Assembly: GCF_050586345.1 (NCBI RefSeq) | Contig: NZ_JBOCEF010000004.1 | Span: forward strand, 62,001 to 126,000 | DNA: 64,000 nucleotides | Origin: JBOCEF01 sp050586345 | Lineage (GTDB): Bacteria; Pseudomonadota; Alphaproteobacteria; Rhodobacterales; Rhodobacteraceae | Direction of reading: 5' to 3' | Shown: piece after piece, positions 39,532 to 48,487 of the stretch | How positions within the stretch are numbered: the first letter of the stretch is position 1 | How the letters are laid out: each line of letters opens with the position of its first letter | Notes under the pieces: model-generated | The model's database searches: none | What the model was told of the DNA's origin: nothing | Seen by the model: only the letters and a program-made list of their open reading frames with translations | Position numbers and translations under genes: made by a program

Positions 39532-41037
39532 TCAGATGGCTTTCGAAAGGGGCGCCGGGGCGCCGATGGGGTCAGGCAGGGCGCGGGCGGCGAGCGCCGC
39601 CAGCCCTGAAGCGTCCTCCGCGGTGTCGAGCACGCGGCGGTCGGGGCGCAGCAGCGCCGCGCGGGCGCCGAGGCGGGAGAGGTGATCGGGCAGGTCCGGG
39701 GCCTCGGCCGCGGTCAGCAGGGCCAGGCCCGGGGGAATGCGGGCCTCCGCCGCCAGCGCGGCATCGGCGACGAGGACCCAGCGATGGGCGAAGGCGTCAT
39801 CCATCAGCCGCCCGTCGGCGAGGCGCGGCTGGCCGAACAGGCGCCCGGAGAGGGGACCGCTCGCAAGGCCGGGGCCGAGGGGGGGCGCGATGCTCTCCAT
39901 CTTCGGGGCGCCGTCCGGGCCGAGGAAGGCGCCGCGCAGGGCCGCGCCGGGGTCGGAAGCGTTGATGAGCTTGCCGAGGTCCACCGCCTTCTGGACATAG
40001 GCCACGGCGTTGGGCCGCCGGTCGGCGGTGTAGGTGCCCAGCAGCGCGTCGGGCGCGTCGCCGCGGCAGATTGTGGCGAGCTTCCAGTAGAGGTCCGCCG
40101 CGTCGCGCATCCCGGCGCAGAGGCCCTGGCCCATGAAGGGCGGGGTCTGGTGGCAGGAATCCCCGGCCAGCAGCAGCCGCCCGCGGCGCCAGTCCCGGGC
40201 CACCAGCGAATGGAAGGTGTAGACCGCGGCGCGCTCGATCCGGGCGTCCCCGGGGGTGATCCAGTCGGCGATCAACGGCCAGACGTTTTCGGGGCGGGTC
40301 ATCTCGGCCGGGTCCTCGCCCGGGAGCAGCGTGATCTCCCACCGCCGCCGCTTGCCGGGGCAGCGCACATAGGTGCTGGGGCGCGGCGGGGTGCAGTGCT
40401 GGATGGAATGGTCGCCGAGGCGCGGCAGGTCTTCGTTGAGGATCACGTCCACCACCAGCCAGCGTTCGTGGAAGCCGAGGTCTTCCATCCCGGTCTCGAT
40501 GAAGCGGCGGACGAGGGAGCGGGCGCCGTCGCAGCCGACCACGTAGCGGGCGCGGGCGCGCTCGATCTTGCCGCGGGAGGTGTCCTCCCACCGCAATTCC
40601 ACGTGGTCGCCGCGGTCCTCGAGCATGAAGACGTCGCAGCGGGGGCGGAGGGTCACCGTCTTCCGGCCGCTCATGGCGGCGCGCAGGACGCGCTCGAGAT
40701 CCGGCTGGTGGAAGCGGTGGCTGGCGCGCCAGCCGAGCGGGCCGCGGCCCTCGGGGCGGGGCCAGTCGAGGAGGAGCGCGCCGGCGCCGTCCACGAATTT
40801 CATGCCGGGGGAGCGGTGGGTGAGGGGCTCCATCTCCTCCGCCGCGCCGCACCATTGCAGGATGCGCATGGTCTCGTCGTCGAAATGGACGGCGCGGGGG
40901 AGATGCCAGGCGGCGGCCTCGCGTTCGAGGACGAGGACCGAGAGGCCGCAGGCTGAAAGCAGATGCGCCAGCGCCGCGCCGGTGGGGCCGTAGCCGATGA
41001 TGGCGACGTCGTGGAGGGGCGTGTCCGGGGTGCTCAT
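39532..41037 (-). CDS. FAD-dependent aromatic hydroxylase (MhpA-like)
   Basis: The 501-residue product belongs to class A flavin monooxygenases close to 3-(3-hydroxyphenyl)propionate hydroxylase MhpA. It has the FAD motif VAIIGYGPTGAALAHLLSACG, the DG motif GCDGARSLVRRFI and the GD motif LLLAGDSCHQTPPFMGQGLCAGMRDA, followed by a thioredoxin-like C-terminal part. It would hydroxylate a phenolic acid to the catechol cut by the adjacent dioxygenase. The ATG at 41037 overlaps the dioxygenase stop as ATGA. MhpA proper is about 50 residues longer, so the natural substrate may differ. Confidence 0.9.
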   Translation of the reverse strand: MSTPDTPLHDVAIIGYGPTGAALAHLLSACGLSVLVLEREAAAWHLPRAVHFDDETMRILQWCGAAEEMEPLTHRSPGMKFVDGAGALLLDWPRPEGRGPLGWRASHRFHQPDLERVLRAAMSGRKTVTLRPRCDVFMLEDRGDHVELRWEDTSRGKIERARARYVVGCDGARSLVRRFIETGMEDLGFHERWLVVDVILNEDLPRLGDHSIQHCTPPRPSTYVRCPGKRRRWEITLLPGEDPAEMTRPENVWPLIADWITPGDARIERAAVYTFHSLVARDWRRGRLLLAGDSCHQTPPFMGQGLCAGMRDAADLYWKLATICRGDAPDALLGTYTADRRPNAVAYVQKAVDLGKLINASDPGAALRGAFLGPDGAPKMESIAPPLGPGLASGPLSGRLFGQPRLADGRLMDDAFAHRWVLVADAALAAEARIPPGLALLTAAEAPDLPDHLSRLGARAALLRPDRRVLDTAEDASGLAALAARALPDPIGAPAPLSKAI

Positions 41038-42023
41038 CGGGCGGCGCCTTTCGAGAGTTCGGACCAGAGCCAGGGGCACTCGGCCATCGGCGGGGCCTGC
41101 ATGCCCTTTGCGGCGGCGCTCAGGCGCATGTCGCGCAGGGCTTCGCGCGGGCCGCCGGGCTCGTCCGGCAGGTAGAGGCGTTCATGGCCCCAGAAGGAGG
41201 GGCCGTCATGGGTCTCGTGCGGCTCCCAGGTCGCCGGGTCGATGACGCGCCCGCCCCAGCCGTTCTCGACGAAGAAGCCGGAGGGGGAGTTGGCGTAGAA
41301 GCTGGTCATCCAGTCGTTGGTGTGGCGGCCGAGCGTGTAGGCGAGGCGCCCCTCCTCCTGCAGCGCGAGGTCGTAGCCCTGGCCCACATCGTCGAGGCCC
41401 GAGAATTCGACCATGAAGTGGTGGAAGCCCTGCTGGCCGGAGCCGACCATGGCGAAGGAGTGGTGGCGTCCGTTGACGTGGAAGAACCAGAGCGGATAGG
41501 GCGTCAGGCCGTAATCCGAGACGTGAAAGCCCAGCAGGTCGCGGTAGAAGGGCAGCATCGGGGCGGTGTCCTCGACATGCAGCACGGCGTGGCCCATGCC
41601 GAGGGGGCCGGTGTTGAAGCCGCCGATGGGGCGGCCGGGGCGGAACGGGTCCGCGGCGATCATCGGGGCGTGGACCAGCTCGATCCGGTTGCCGGCGGGG
41701 TCGTGGCACCAGATCAGCGCCTCGACGAAGCGGCGGTCGCAGAGGGATCTGGGTCCTTCGTGGACCGGGATGCCGGCGTTCGAGAGGCGGGCGGCGAAGG
41801 TTTGCAGGTCGGCGGCGGTCTCGACCTCCCACCCCATGAAGGCGAGGGTTTCGCCGGGCTCGTCCGAGACCAGCAGGCGCTGCATCCGGTCGTCCATGCG
41901 GAAGGCCATGGCCTTGCCGCCGCGGTCGACGGCCTGCATCCCGAGGAGGCCGCCCGCGAAGTCGGTCCAGTCGGAGAGCTTGTCGGAGCGGACCCCGAGA
42001 TAGCCGAGCGCGGTGATCGCCAT
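41034..42023 (-). CDS. Type I extradiol (VOC-family) dioxygenase
   Basis: The 329-residue product has two paired VOC domains. In the C-terminal one the iron ligands are visible: His in LGMGHAVLHVED, His in HVNGRHHSFAMVG and Glu in SGFFVENGWGG. The N-terminal domain reads MAITALGYLGVRSDKLSDWTDFAGGLLGMQAV, as in BphC-type dioxygenases. It cleaves a catechol next to the diol. It is the first gene of the operon, with ribosome site GGGAGAAAC before the ATG at 42023. Substrate class is inferred from the MhpA-like hydroxylase downstream. Confidence 0.92.
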   Translation of the reverse strand: MAITALGYLGVRSDKLSDWTDFAGGLLGMQAVDRGGKAMAFRMDDRMQRLLVSDEPGETLAFMGWEVETAADLQTFAARLSNAGIPVHEGPRSLCDRRFVEALIWCHDPAGNRIELVHAPMIAADPFRPGRPIGGFNTGPLGMGHAVLHVEDTAPMLPFYRDLLGFHVSDYGLTPYPLWFFHVNGRHHSFAMVGSGQQGFHHFMVEFSGLDDVGQGYDLALQEEGRLAYTLGRHTNDWMTSFYANSPSGFFVENGWGGRVIDPATWEPHETHDGPSFWGHERLYLPDEPGGPREALRDMRLSAAAKGMQAPPMAECPWLWSELSKGAAR

Positions 42024-42454
42024 GGTGCGTTTCTCCCTGCCTGCGGTCCCGGGGCGGTCCCGGGGATGCGCGGGCACCCTAGCGGCGGCGGGGGCGGAGG
42101 GGGATCGCGGCGGCGGGGGCGTCCGCCTGGCGGACGCGGGGTGGGGGAGCCCCCCGCGCCGGGCGCGGCGGGGGACGCTGGGCGCGGCGGTGGAGGGGGC
42201 GCGGGCGGGCGGGCGAGCGGGGGGCTTGTCCCTCCCCGAGGCCGCCCGCACCCGGGCGGGGCGCCGATCCGGGAGGGGGCGTGTCCGGCGGCTCAGGGGG
42301 GCCAAGGCCCCCGTTCGCCGCCGGAGCGTCGGCTGCGCCGCCGCGGCGCCCGGCGGGACCCGGAGGCGCGAAATGCAAACGGGGCGGAGGGTTCCCCCTC
42401 CGCCCCGCATCATCCCGCCTTCGGGCCGCCCGTGGGCCGCCCGAAGGCGCGAGA
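42024..42454. other. 431-base low-complexity gap with one terminator
   Basis: No gene is supported. A perfect terminator-type hairpin (arms 42380-42391 and 42396-42407) ends the ilvD transcript on the minus strand and is followed there by TTTGCATTTC. A direct repeat CGGTCCCGGGG occurs twice near 42045-42066, in the promoter region of the dioxygenase operon. Confidence 0.6.
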
Positions 42455-44320
42455 TCACTTCTTCAGCGCATCGAGGTCGCGCACCGCGCCCTTGGCGGCG
42501 GAGGTGGCGAAGGCGGCGTAGGCCTTCAGCGCCGTCGACACCTTGCGCTTGCGCGGCTTGGCCGGGGACCAGGCGTCGGCGCCGCGGGCCTCTTCCGCCG
42601 CGCGGCGCGTCGCAAGCTCCTCTTCCGACACGCGCAGGCTGATGGTGCGGCCCGGGATGTCGATGTCGATCATGTCGCCATCCTTCACCAGCCCGATGGT
42701 CCCGCCCTCGGCCGCTTCCGGCGAGGCATGGCCGATGGACAGGCCCGAGGTGCCGCCCGAGAACCGCCCGTCGGTGATCAGCGCGCAGTCCTTCCCGAGG
42801 CCCTTCGATTTCAGGTAGCTCGTCGGGTACAGCATCTCCTGCATCCCCGGGCCGCCGCGGGGGCCTTCGTAGCGGATGACGACCACGTCGCCCTTGACCA
42901 CCTTGCCGGTCAGGATCGCGGTGACCGCGTCGTCCTGGCTCTCGTACACCTTGGCGGGGCCGGAGAAGACCAGGATGCTCTCATCCACGCCCGCGGTCTT
43001 CACGATGCAGCCGTCGAGGGCGATGTTGCCCGACAGGACCGCGAGGCCGCCATCCTGGGAGAACGCGTTCTCCTTGTCGCGGATCACGCCGGAGGTGCGG
43101 TCGGTGTCCAGATCCTTGCCATATTCCTGCCAGCGGCGGGACTGGGAGAAGGCGACTTCCGTGCGCACGCCGCCGGGGGCGGCGGAGAACAGCTCGCGCG
43201 CCTCGGGGGCGTTGGTGGTGCGGATGTCCCAGCGGTCGATCGCCTCGCCGATGGTGGGCGAATGGACGGTGGGGTTGTCGCGGTGCAGAAGGCCCGCGCG
43301 GTCGAGTTCCCCGAGGATCGCCATGATGCCGCCGGCGCGGTGGACGTCCTCCATGTGCACGTCGTTCTTGGCGGGCGCGACCTTGCACAGGCAGGGCACC
43401 TTGCGGGACAGCCGGTCGATGTCGTCCATGGTGAAGCCGACCTCGCCCTCCACCGCCGCGGCGAGCAGGTGCAGCACGGTGTTGGTCGACCCGCCCATGG
43501 CGATGTCGAGGGACATGGCGTTCTCGAACGCGTCGAAGGAGGCGATGGAGCGCGGCAGGACGGAGGCGTCGTCCTGCTCGTAATAGCGCCGGGTGATCTC
43601 GACGATCAGGCGGCCCGCTTCCAGGAACAGGCCCTTGCGGTCGGCATGGGTCGCGAGGGTCGAGCCGTTGCCCGGCAGCGACAGGCCCAGCGCCTCGGTC
43701 AGGCAGTTCATCGAGTTGGCGGTGAACATGCCCGAGCAGGAGCCGCAGGTCGGGCAGGCGGCGGCCTCGATGGCCGAGACCTGCTCGTCCGTGTAGCTGT
43801 CATCGGCGGCGGCGACCATGGCGTCGACGAGGTCGAGGGCGACCTCCTTGCCGTCGAGCACGACCTTGCCCGCTTCCATCGGCCCGCCGGACACGAACAC
43901 GGTGGGGATGTTGAGGCGCATGGCGGCCATCAGCATGCCGGGGGTGATCTTGTCGCAGTTCGAGATGCAGACCATGGCGTCGGCGCAGTGGGCGTTGACC
44001 ATGTACTCGGTGCTGTCGGCGATCAGCTCGCGCGAGGGGAGCGAGTAGAGCATCCCGTCATGGCCCATGGCGATGCCGTCATCGACCGCGATGGTGTTGA
44101 ATTCCTTGGCGACGCCGCCGGCCTTCTCGACCTCGCGCGCCACCATCTGGCCGAGGTCCTTGAGGTGGACATGGCCGGGCACGAACTGGGTGAAGGAGTT
44201 GACGATGGCGATGATCGGCTTGCCGAAATCATCGTCCTTCATGCCGGTGGCGCGCCACAGGCCGCGGGCGCCGGCCATGTTGCGGCCATGGGTCGAGGTG
44301 CGGGAACGGTAATACGGCAT
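42455..44320 (-). CDS. ilvD: Dihydroxy-acid dehydratase IlvD
   Basis: The 621-residue product makes the 2-oxo acids of valine, leucine and isoleucine synthesis from dihydroxy acids, using an Fe-S cluster. It begins MPYYRSRTSTHGRNMAGARGLWRATGM and has the cluster cysteines in ISNCDKITPGM and AACPTCGSCSGMFTANSMNCL, plus LDIAMGGSTNTVLHLLAAA. Length and motifs are those of a complete IlvD. It is a single-gene unit with a terminator at 42380-42407. There is a 150-base promoter gap to the lyase gene. Confidence 0.98.
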   Translation of the reverse strand: MPYYRSRTSTHGRNMAGARGLWRATGMKDDDFGKPIIAIVNSFTQFVPGHVHLKDLGQMVAREVEKAGGVAKEFNTIAVDDGIAMGHDGMLYSLPSRELIADSTEYMVNAHCADAMVCISNCDKITPGMLMAAMRLNIPTVFVSGGPMEAGKVVLDGKEVALDLVDAMVAAADDSYTDEQVSAIEAAACPTCGSCSGMFTANSMNCLTEALGLSLPGNGSTLATHADRKGLFLEAGRLIVEITRRYYEQDDASVLPRSIASFDAFENAMSLDIAMGGSTNTVLHLLAAAVEGEVGFTMDDIDRLSRKVPCLCKVAPAKNDVHMEDVHRAGGIMAILGELDRAGLLHRDNPTVHSPTIGEAIDRWDIRTTNAPEARELFSAAPGGVRTEVAFSQSRRWQEYGKDLDTDRTSGVIRDKENAFSQDGGLAVLSGNIALDGCIVKTAGVDESILVFSGPAKVYESQDDAVTAILTGKVVKGDVVVIRYEGPRGGPGMQEMLYPTSYLKSKGLGKDCALITDGRFSGGTSGLSIGHASPEAAEGGTIGLVKDGDMIDIDIPGRTISLRVSEEELATRRAAEEARGADAWSPAKPRKRKVSTALKAYAAFATSAAKGAVRDLDALKK

Positions 44321-44471
44321 CTGGGTCTCCCTCGGGCTGGCGGCGGGACTCGGGCGGGCCGCAGCGTGCGTGTCTTTGGGGGGCGTATAGCAAGCCGCGG
44401 GCGGCGCGTCGATTCGTGGAACGCGGGCGCAGGGCGGCTTTTCGGGGGGCGAAACCCGCCCCCCGGGGGGA

Positions 44472-45344
44472 TTACTCGCGCGCGACCGCGTATTTGCGCT
44501 CGGCCTCGAAATACTCCTCGAAGCCGATGCGGCGCTTGAGGTCGGCGAAGGGCATCAGCGTGTCTTCCGCCGGAAGCCCGGTCTTCATCGCCTCGAGCGT
44601 ATCGGCCATGGCCTTCATCGAGGCGGCGAGCAGGGTCAGCGGGTAGGCGGCGATGCGGTAGCCGATATCGCCGAGCTCGGCCGGGGGCAGGACCGGGGTG
44701 GCGCCGCCCTCGACCATGTTGGCCATGTTCGGGCCGTCCACCTCGGCGCAGATGGTGCGCATCTCCTCGACCGAATGGGGGGCCTCGACGAAGAGGATGT
44801 CGGCCCCGAGCTCCCGGAACCGCTGGGCGCGGTGGATGGCCTCGGCCAGCCCGTGCTCATGGCGCGCATCGGTGCGGGCGAGGATCAGGATGTCCGAGCC
44901 CTCTTCCGCGCGCGCATCGGCGGCGGCGCGGATGCGCAGCTCGGCTTCCTCGCGCCCCACCACGGCTTTGCCCGCGACATGGCCGCAGCGCTTGGGGGAG
45001 ACCTGGTCCTCGATCATCACCGCGCCGAAACCGGCCTTCGCGAAGCCGCGGACGGTGCGGGCGACGTTCATCGGGTTGCCGTACCCGGTGTCGCCGTCGC
45101 CGATCACCGGGAAGCGGACGGCGTCGCAGATGTTGCGGCCCTGGTCGACGACCTCGGCATAGGACATCAGGCCGGTGTCGGGCATCCCCAGCCGCGCGGC
45201 CGAGGCGGCGAAGCCGGACATGAAGGTCAGCGGGAAGCCCGCCTGTTCGATCATCTTGGCCGAGAGCGGGTCGAAGCAGCAGGGCATCGGCAGGATGCCG
45301 GGCTGGGCGAGCAGCGCGCGCAGCGCGTCGGGGGCGGAGGTCAT
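44472..45344 (-). CDS. PEP mutase/isocitrate lyase-superfamily lyase
   Basis: The 290-residue product has the superfamily TIM-barrel motifs: IGDGDTGYGN (metal Asp residues 83 and 85), AGFGAVMIEDQVSPKRCGH with the lyase signature KRCGH at 118-122 including the catalytic Cys, and ILARTDARHEHGLAEAI. Presence of the Cys points to a lyase such as methylisocitrate or 2,3-dimethylmalate lyase rather than a mutase or decarboxylase. It follows the TRAP large-subunit gene by 12 bases, so its substrate is probably the dicarboxylate imported by that transporter. PrpB itself normally sits with prpC, absent here. Confidence 0.85.
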   Translation of the reverse strand: MTSAPDALRALLAQPGILPMPCCFDPLSAKMIEQAGFPLTFMSGFAASAARLGMPDTGLMSYAEVVDQGRNICDAVRFPVIGDGDTGYGNPMNVARTVRGFAKAGFGAVMIEDQVSPKRCGHVAGKAVVGREEAELRIRAAADARAEEGSDILILARTDARHEHGLAEAIHRAQRFRELGADILFVEAPHSVEEMRTICAEVDGPNMANMVEGGATPVLPPAELGDIGYRIAAYPLTLLAASMKAMADTLEAMKTGLPAEDTLMPFADLKRRIGFEEYFEAERKYAVARE

Positions 45345-45356
45345 GGGGAGCGCCTC

Positions 45357-46631
45357 TCAGAGCTTGAAGGGAATGTAGAGCGCGAGGTCGGGCCAGGCAT
45401 ACAGAAGCGCCACGATCAGCAGCATCAGCCCGAGGAACGGCAGCGTGCCGCGGGCGACCTCGCCCAGCCGCGCCTTTGTGACGGACTGGATGACATAGAG
45501 GTTGAGGCCCACGGGCGGCGTGATCAGCGCGCATTCCACCATCACCACCATGTAGATGCCGAACCAGATCGGATCGAAGCGCATCGCCATGGCGGCGGGC
45601 AGCAGCACCGGGGTCATGATCAGGACCATGGAGAGCGCCTCGAACACCAGGCCCATGGCCAGCAGCACCAGCGAGACGACGATGATGAGGCCGAGGGGCG
45701 TGGCGACATGCTCGGCGATCAGCATCGAGATGTCCTGCGGGATGCGCCACAGGGTGATCGCCTTGCCGAAGATCTTGGCCCCCGCGATGATCAGCAGGAT
45801 GGCGACGGTGGTGGACATGGATTCCTTCACCGCCTCCCACAGCTTGGCCAGCGTCAGGGAGCGCAGGATGACCCCGGTGATGAGGAGCGCGAAGGCGAAG
45901 CCCACCGCCGCCGCCTCGGTCGGGGTGAAGACGCCCGTGTAGATGCCGCCGAGGATCACCGCCGCCAGCGCCGCCGTCGGCAGGGCGCGGAGCGAGGCCT
46001 GCATCCGCTCCTCCCACGTCGCCTTGGGGGCGGGGGTGTAGTCCTGCAGGAACATGGCCGAGAGGATCGAGTAGACGATGAACAGGCCGACGAGCGCCAG
46101 CCCCGGGCCGATCCCTGCCATGAACAGGGCGATGACGGATTCCTCGGTCACGAACCCGTAGACGATGAGCGGGATCGAGGGCGGGATCAGGATGCCGAGC
46201 GTGCCCCCGGCGGCGAGCAGGCCGTAGACGAAACGCTTCTGGTAGCCGGCGCGGATCATCTCGGGCCCCGCCACGGTGCCGATGGTGGCCGCGGTGGCGA
46301 CGGAGGAGCCGGAGATGGCGGCGAAGATCCCGCAGGACAGGATCGTGGCGACGGCGGCGCCCCCGGGCAGGTGCCCGACCCAGGCCTGCACCGCGGCGAA
46401 GAGGTCCCGCCCCACGCCGCCCTTGAGCAGGATGTTGGACATCAAGAGGAACAGCGGCACCGCCAGCAGGATGAACCCGTCGAGCGCCGAGAGCGCGGCC
46501 TGCGGCGCCATGAGCGGCGAGAATCCGCCGGTCACCAGCAGCCCCAGCCCCAGCCCGCCCAGCGCGAAGGCCACGGGCACGCCGATCAGCAGCAGCCCGA
46601 ACAGGGCCGCGAGGATCAGGATGACGGTCAT
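45357..46631 (-). CDS. TRAP transporter large permease DctM
   Basis: The 424-residue product is a complete DctM subunit of about twelve helices, with GVPVAFALGGLGLGLLVTGG at the start, FAAISGSSVATAATIGTVAGPEM and AGGTLGILIPPSIPLIVYGFVTEESV (the family signature). It later has ALITPPVGLNLYVIQ. It catalyses sodium-driven uptake of a carboxylate delivered by the binding protein at 47264. It overlaps the small-subunit stop as ATGA and precedes a lyase gene. Confidence 0.96.
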   Translation of the reverse strand: MTVILILAALFGLLLIGVPVAFALGGLGLGLLVTGGFSPLMAPQAALSALDGFILLAVPLFLLMSNILLKGGVGRDLFAAVQAWVGHLPGGAAVATILSCGIFAAISGSSVATAATIGTVAGPEMIRAGYQKRFVYGLLAAGGTLGILIPPSIPLIVYGFVTEESVIALFMAGIGPGLALVGLFIVYSILSAMFLQDYTPAPKATWEERMQASLRALPTAALAAVILGGIYTGVFTPTEAAAVGFAFALLITGVILRSLTLAKLWEAVKESMSTTVAILLIIAGAKIFGKAITLWRIPQDISMLIAEHVATPLGLIIVVSLVLLAMGLVFEALSMVLIMTPVLLPAAMAMRFDPIWFGIYMVVMVECALITPPVGLNLYVIQSVTKARLGEVARGTLPFLGLMLLIVALLYAWPDLALYIPFKL

Positions 46632-47131
46632 TCGTGGATCTCCCCGTCCGGTTTCGGCGCGCCGTCTTTCCAGGTGCGGGCCATGTTCACGAGGGCGGAG
46701 ATGAAGAGCAGGCCGAACCCCGCGGGGATCGACGCCTCGGGGATCCAGGCGGGCAGGTCGAGCATGGTGCCCGTGGTCCGCCCGCGCTCGAAACTGTCAT
46801 GGAAGATGTCGAAGCCATAGACCGTGACCACCGCGGCGAAGATGGCGACGGCGAGCAGCGCGACCAGTTCCGCGACCTGCCGGGCGCGGTCCCCGAGGAG
46901 GCGGGTCACGGCGTCGACGCGGATGTGGCGGCGCTCGGACAGCGCCCAGCCCATCGCCATCGGGCATGCCCAGATCAGGCAGAGCTGGCTCAGCTCCGCC
47001 GCCCAGATCGTGGGGGCGTTGAAGAAATAGCGGGAGACGACCTCCCAGCTCAGGAACACGCCGGTGGCGGCGAGCAGCAGGGCCGAGGCCCAGGCCAGCA
47101 GGCGCTCCACGGCGAGATACGCGGCGATCAT
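46628..47131 (-). CDS. TRAP transporter small permease DctQ
   Basis: The 167-residue product has four membrane helices and the family pattern LLAATGVFLSWEVVSRYFFNAPTIWAAELSQLCLIWACPMAMG, then ERRHIRVDAVTRLL. The start at 47131 (MIAAYLAVERLL) has AAAGGGCC upstream; longer frames add an Arg/Pro-rich tail that looks untranslated. It is coupled to DctM by an ATGA overlap and separated from the binding-protein gene by a 132-base gap that holds a strong hairpin. Confidence 0.93.
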   Translation of the reverse strand: MIAAYLAVERLLAWASALLLAATGVFLSWEVVSRYFFNAPTIWAAELSQLCLIWACPMAMGWALSERRHIRVDAVTRLLGDRARQVAELVALLAVAIFAAVVTVYGFDIFHDSFERGRTTGTMLDLPAWIPEASIPAGFGLLFISALVNMARTWKDGAPKPDGEIHE

Positions 47132-47179
47132 CGCGGGCCCTTTCGAAGGGTCATGACGGGAGAAGGGGGCGCGGACGGG

Positions 47180-47209
47180 GCGCGGCCCCGCCCGGAGGCG
47201 GGGCCGCGC
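47180..47209 (-). terminator. Intra-operon hairpin between dctP-like and dctQ-like genes
   Basis: Perfect 13-base arms GCGCGGCCCCGCC (47180-47192) and complement (47197-47209) enclose the tetraloop CGGA. There is no T-tract, so it is more likely an mRNA-stabilising or attenuating hairpin that lets the binding protein be made in excess. Confidence 0.6.
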
Positions 47210-47263
47210 CGGACTGCGCAAAGGGAAGGCGCGCGGGGCGCCTCCCGTGGGGGCGAAGCGGCC

Positions 47264-48256
47264 TCAGAAGCCCTTGGCGGCGTCCATCATCTTCGCGCCC
47301 ATCTCGCCGGTCTTGGCGAGATAGGCGTCATAGACGGGCTGCGAGACGGCCTTCCAGGCGTCCAGTTCCGCGGCGGTGGGGGTGTAGATGTTCATCCCCT
47401 CGGCCTTGGCGGCGTCGTAGGCGCGGGCCTCGATGCTCGCCATCTCGTCGCGGACCGAGGCCTCGGCCTTGGCGGCGGCGGCGCTGATCCACTCCTGGTG
47501 CTGGGCGGGCAGGCCGTTCCACCAGTCGGTGTTCACGACCACGATGAACTCGATATCCGCATGGTTGGTGACGGTGATGGTGTCCATCACCTCCCACAGG
47601 CTGCGCGAGCGCACGCCCGAGACGCCGGTCATGCCGATGTCGACGGTGCCGCGCTGGTAGGCGAGGTACTGCTCGGAGCCGGAGATGATGGTGGGCGCGC
47701 CGCCGGCGGCCTCGGTGAAGTCGCCGAGGGTCTTGCCGAAGACGCGGACCTTCTTGCCCTCCATGTCGGCGGGGGTCTTGATCGGGCCGCCATTGGACAG
47801 CATCACGGCGCCGCCATAGGCCTGCCACCACAGGACGGTGGAGCCGGTCTCGGCGATGGCGGCGTCGATCGGGCCGCGGATCGGGCCGTCCTTGGCGACG
47901 GCCTTGCGGACCTTCTCCTCGGTGTCGAACAGGAAGGGCTGGTAGAAGATGTCCACCGCCGGGATGTCGCCCACGTAGCGGGTCAGCGAGGCGACGCCGG
48001 CCTCGATGGCGCCGGAGCCGACGGCCTGCGGGACTTCCTTGTCCTTGTAGAGCTGGGCGCTGTCATAGATCTGCACCTCGACGGCGCCGCCCGAGGTCTT
48101 CTCGACCTCCTCCTTGAACATCGCCAGGTTCTGCCCGAGATGGCTTTTGAGCGGCAGCTGGAGCGAGATGCGCATGGTGGTGTCCGCGGCCTGGGCGGCG
48201 AAGGCGGACAGCGAGAGGGCGGCGGCTGCGGCGAGCCCCGCGAAGAGCGGTTTCAT
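47264..48256 (-). CDS. TRAP transporter binding protein DctP
   Basis: The 330-residue product has a signal peptide (MKPLFAGLAAAAALSLSAFAAQA) and the DctP fold, with MRISLQLPLKSHLGQNLAMFKEEVEKTSGGAVEVQIYDSAQLYKDKEVPQAV and KTPADMEGKKVRVFGKTLGDFTEAAGGAPTII. The Arg in KKVRVFG usually binds the ligand carboxylate. It is the first gene of the TRAP-lyase operon, ribosome site GGGAGGATCC. A palindrome at 48282-48300 in its promoter may bind a GntR-type regulator. Confidence 0.95.
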   Translation of the reverse strand: MKPLFAGLAAAAALSLSAFAAQAADTTMRISLQLPLKSHLGQNLAMFKEEVEKTSGGAVEVQIYDSAQLYKDKEVPQAVGSGAIEAGVASLTRYVGDIPAVDIFYQPFLFDTEEKVRKAVAKDGPIRGPIDAAIAETGSTVLWWQAYGGAVMLSNGGPIKTPADMEGKKVRVFGKTLGDFTEAAGGAPTIISGSEQYLAYQRGTVDIGMTGVSGVRSRSLWEVMDTITVTNHADIEFIVVVNTDWWNGLPAQHQEWISAAAAKAEASVRDEMASIEARAYDAAKAEGMNIYTPTAAELDAWKAVSQPVYDAYLAKTGEMGAKMMDAAKGF

Positions 48257-48281
48257 GGATGGATCCTCCCAAGGATTCTGA

Positions 48282-48300
48282 ATTGTTATCGTCCGACAAT
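48282..48300. promoter_or_regulatory. Palindrome resembling an FCD/GntR operator before the TRAP operon
   Basis: ATTGTTATCGTCCGACAAT has 5-base arms ATTGT and ACAAT. Its inner part TCGTCCGACAA fits the FCD-subgroup GntR pattern TNGTNNNACNA. It is about 26 bases ahead of the DctP start, divergent from the M20 peptidase gene. No gntR gene is in the window. Confidence 0.4.
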
Positions 48301-48487
48301 GCCGCCCCCGGGTTGCGGAACGCAAGGCCGCTTGCGGTGCGGCTTCCGCGGAGTGGAACGGCGCGCCGGGGCGGTTTCGCGCATGGGGCGAGCGGGGCGC
48401 GCAGCGGGGCGGCTTGCGCCACGTCCCGCTTACCCCGCGCCGCCGCAGGCGCTATCGGTTGGGGGAATGCCACGAGAAGGACCTGCC

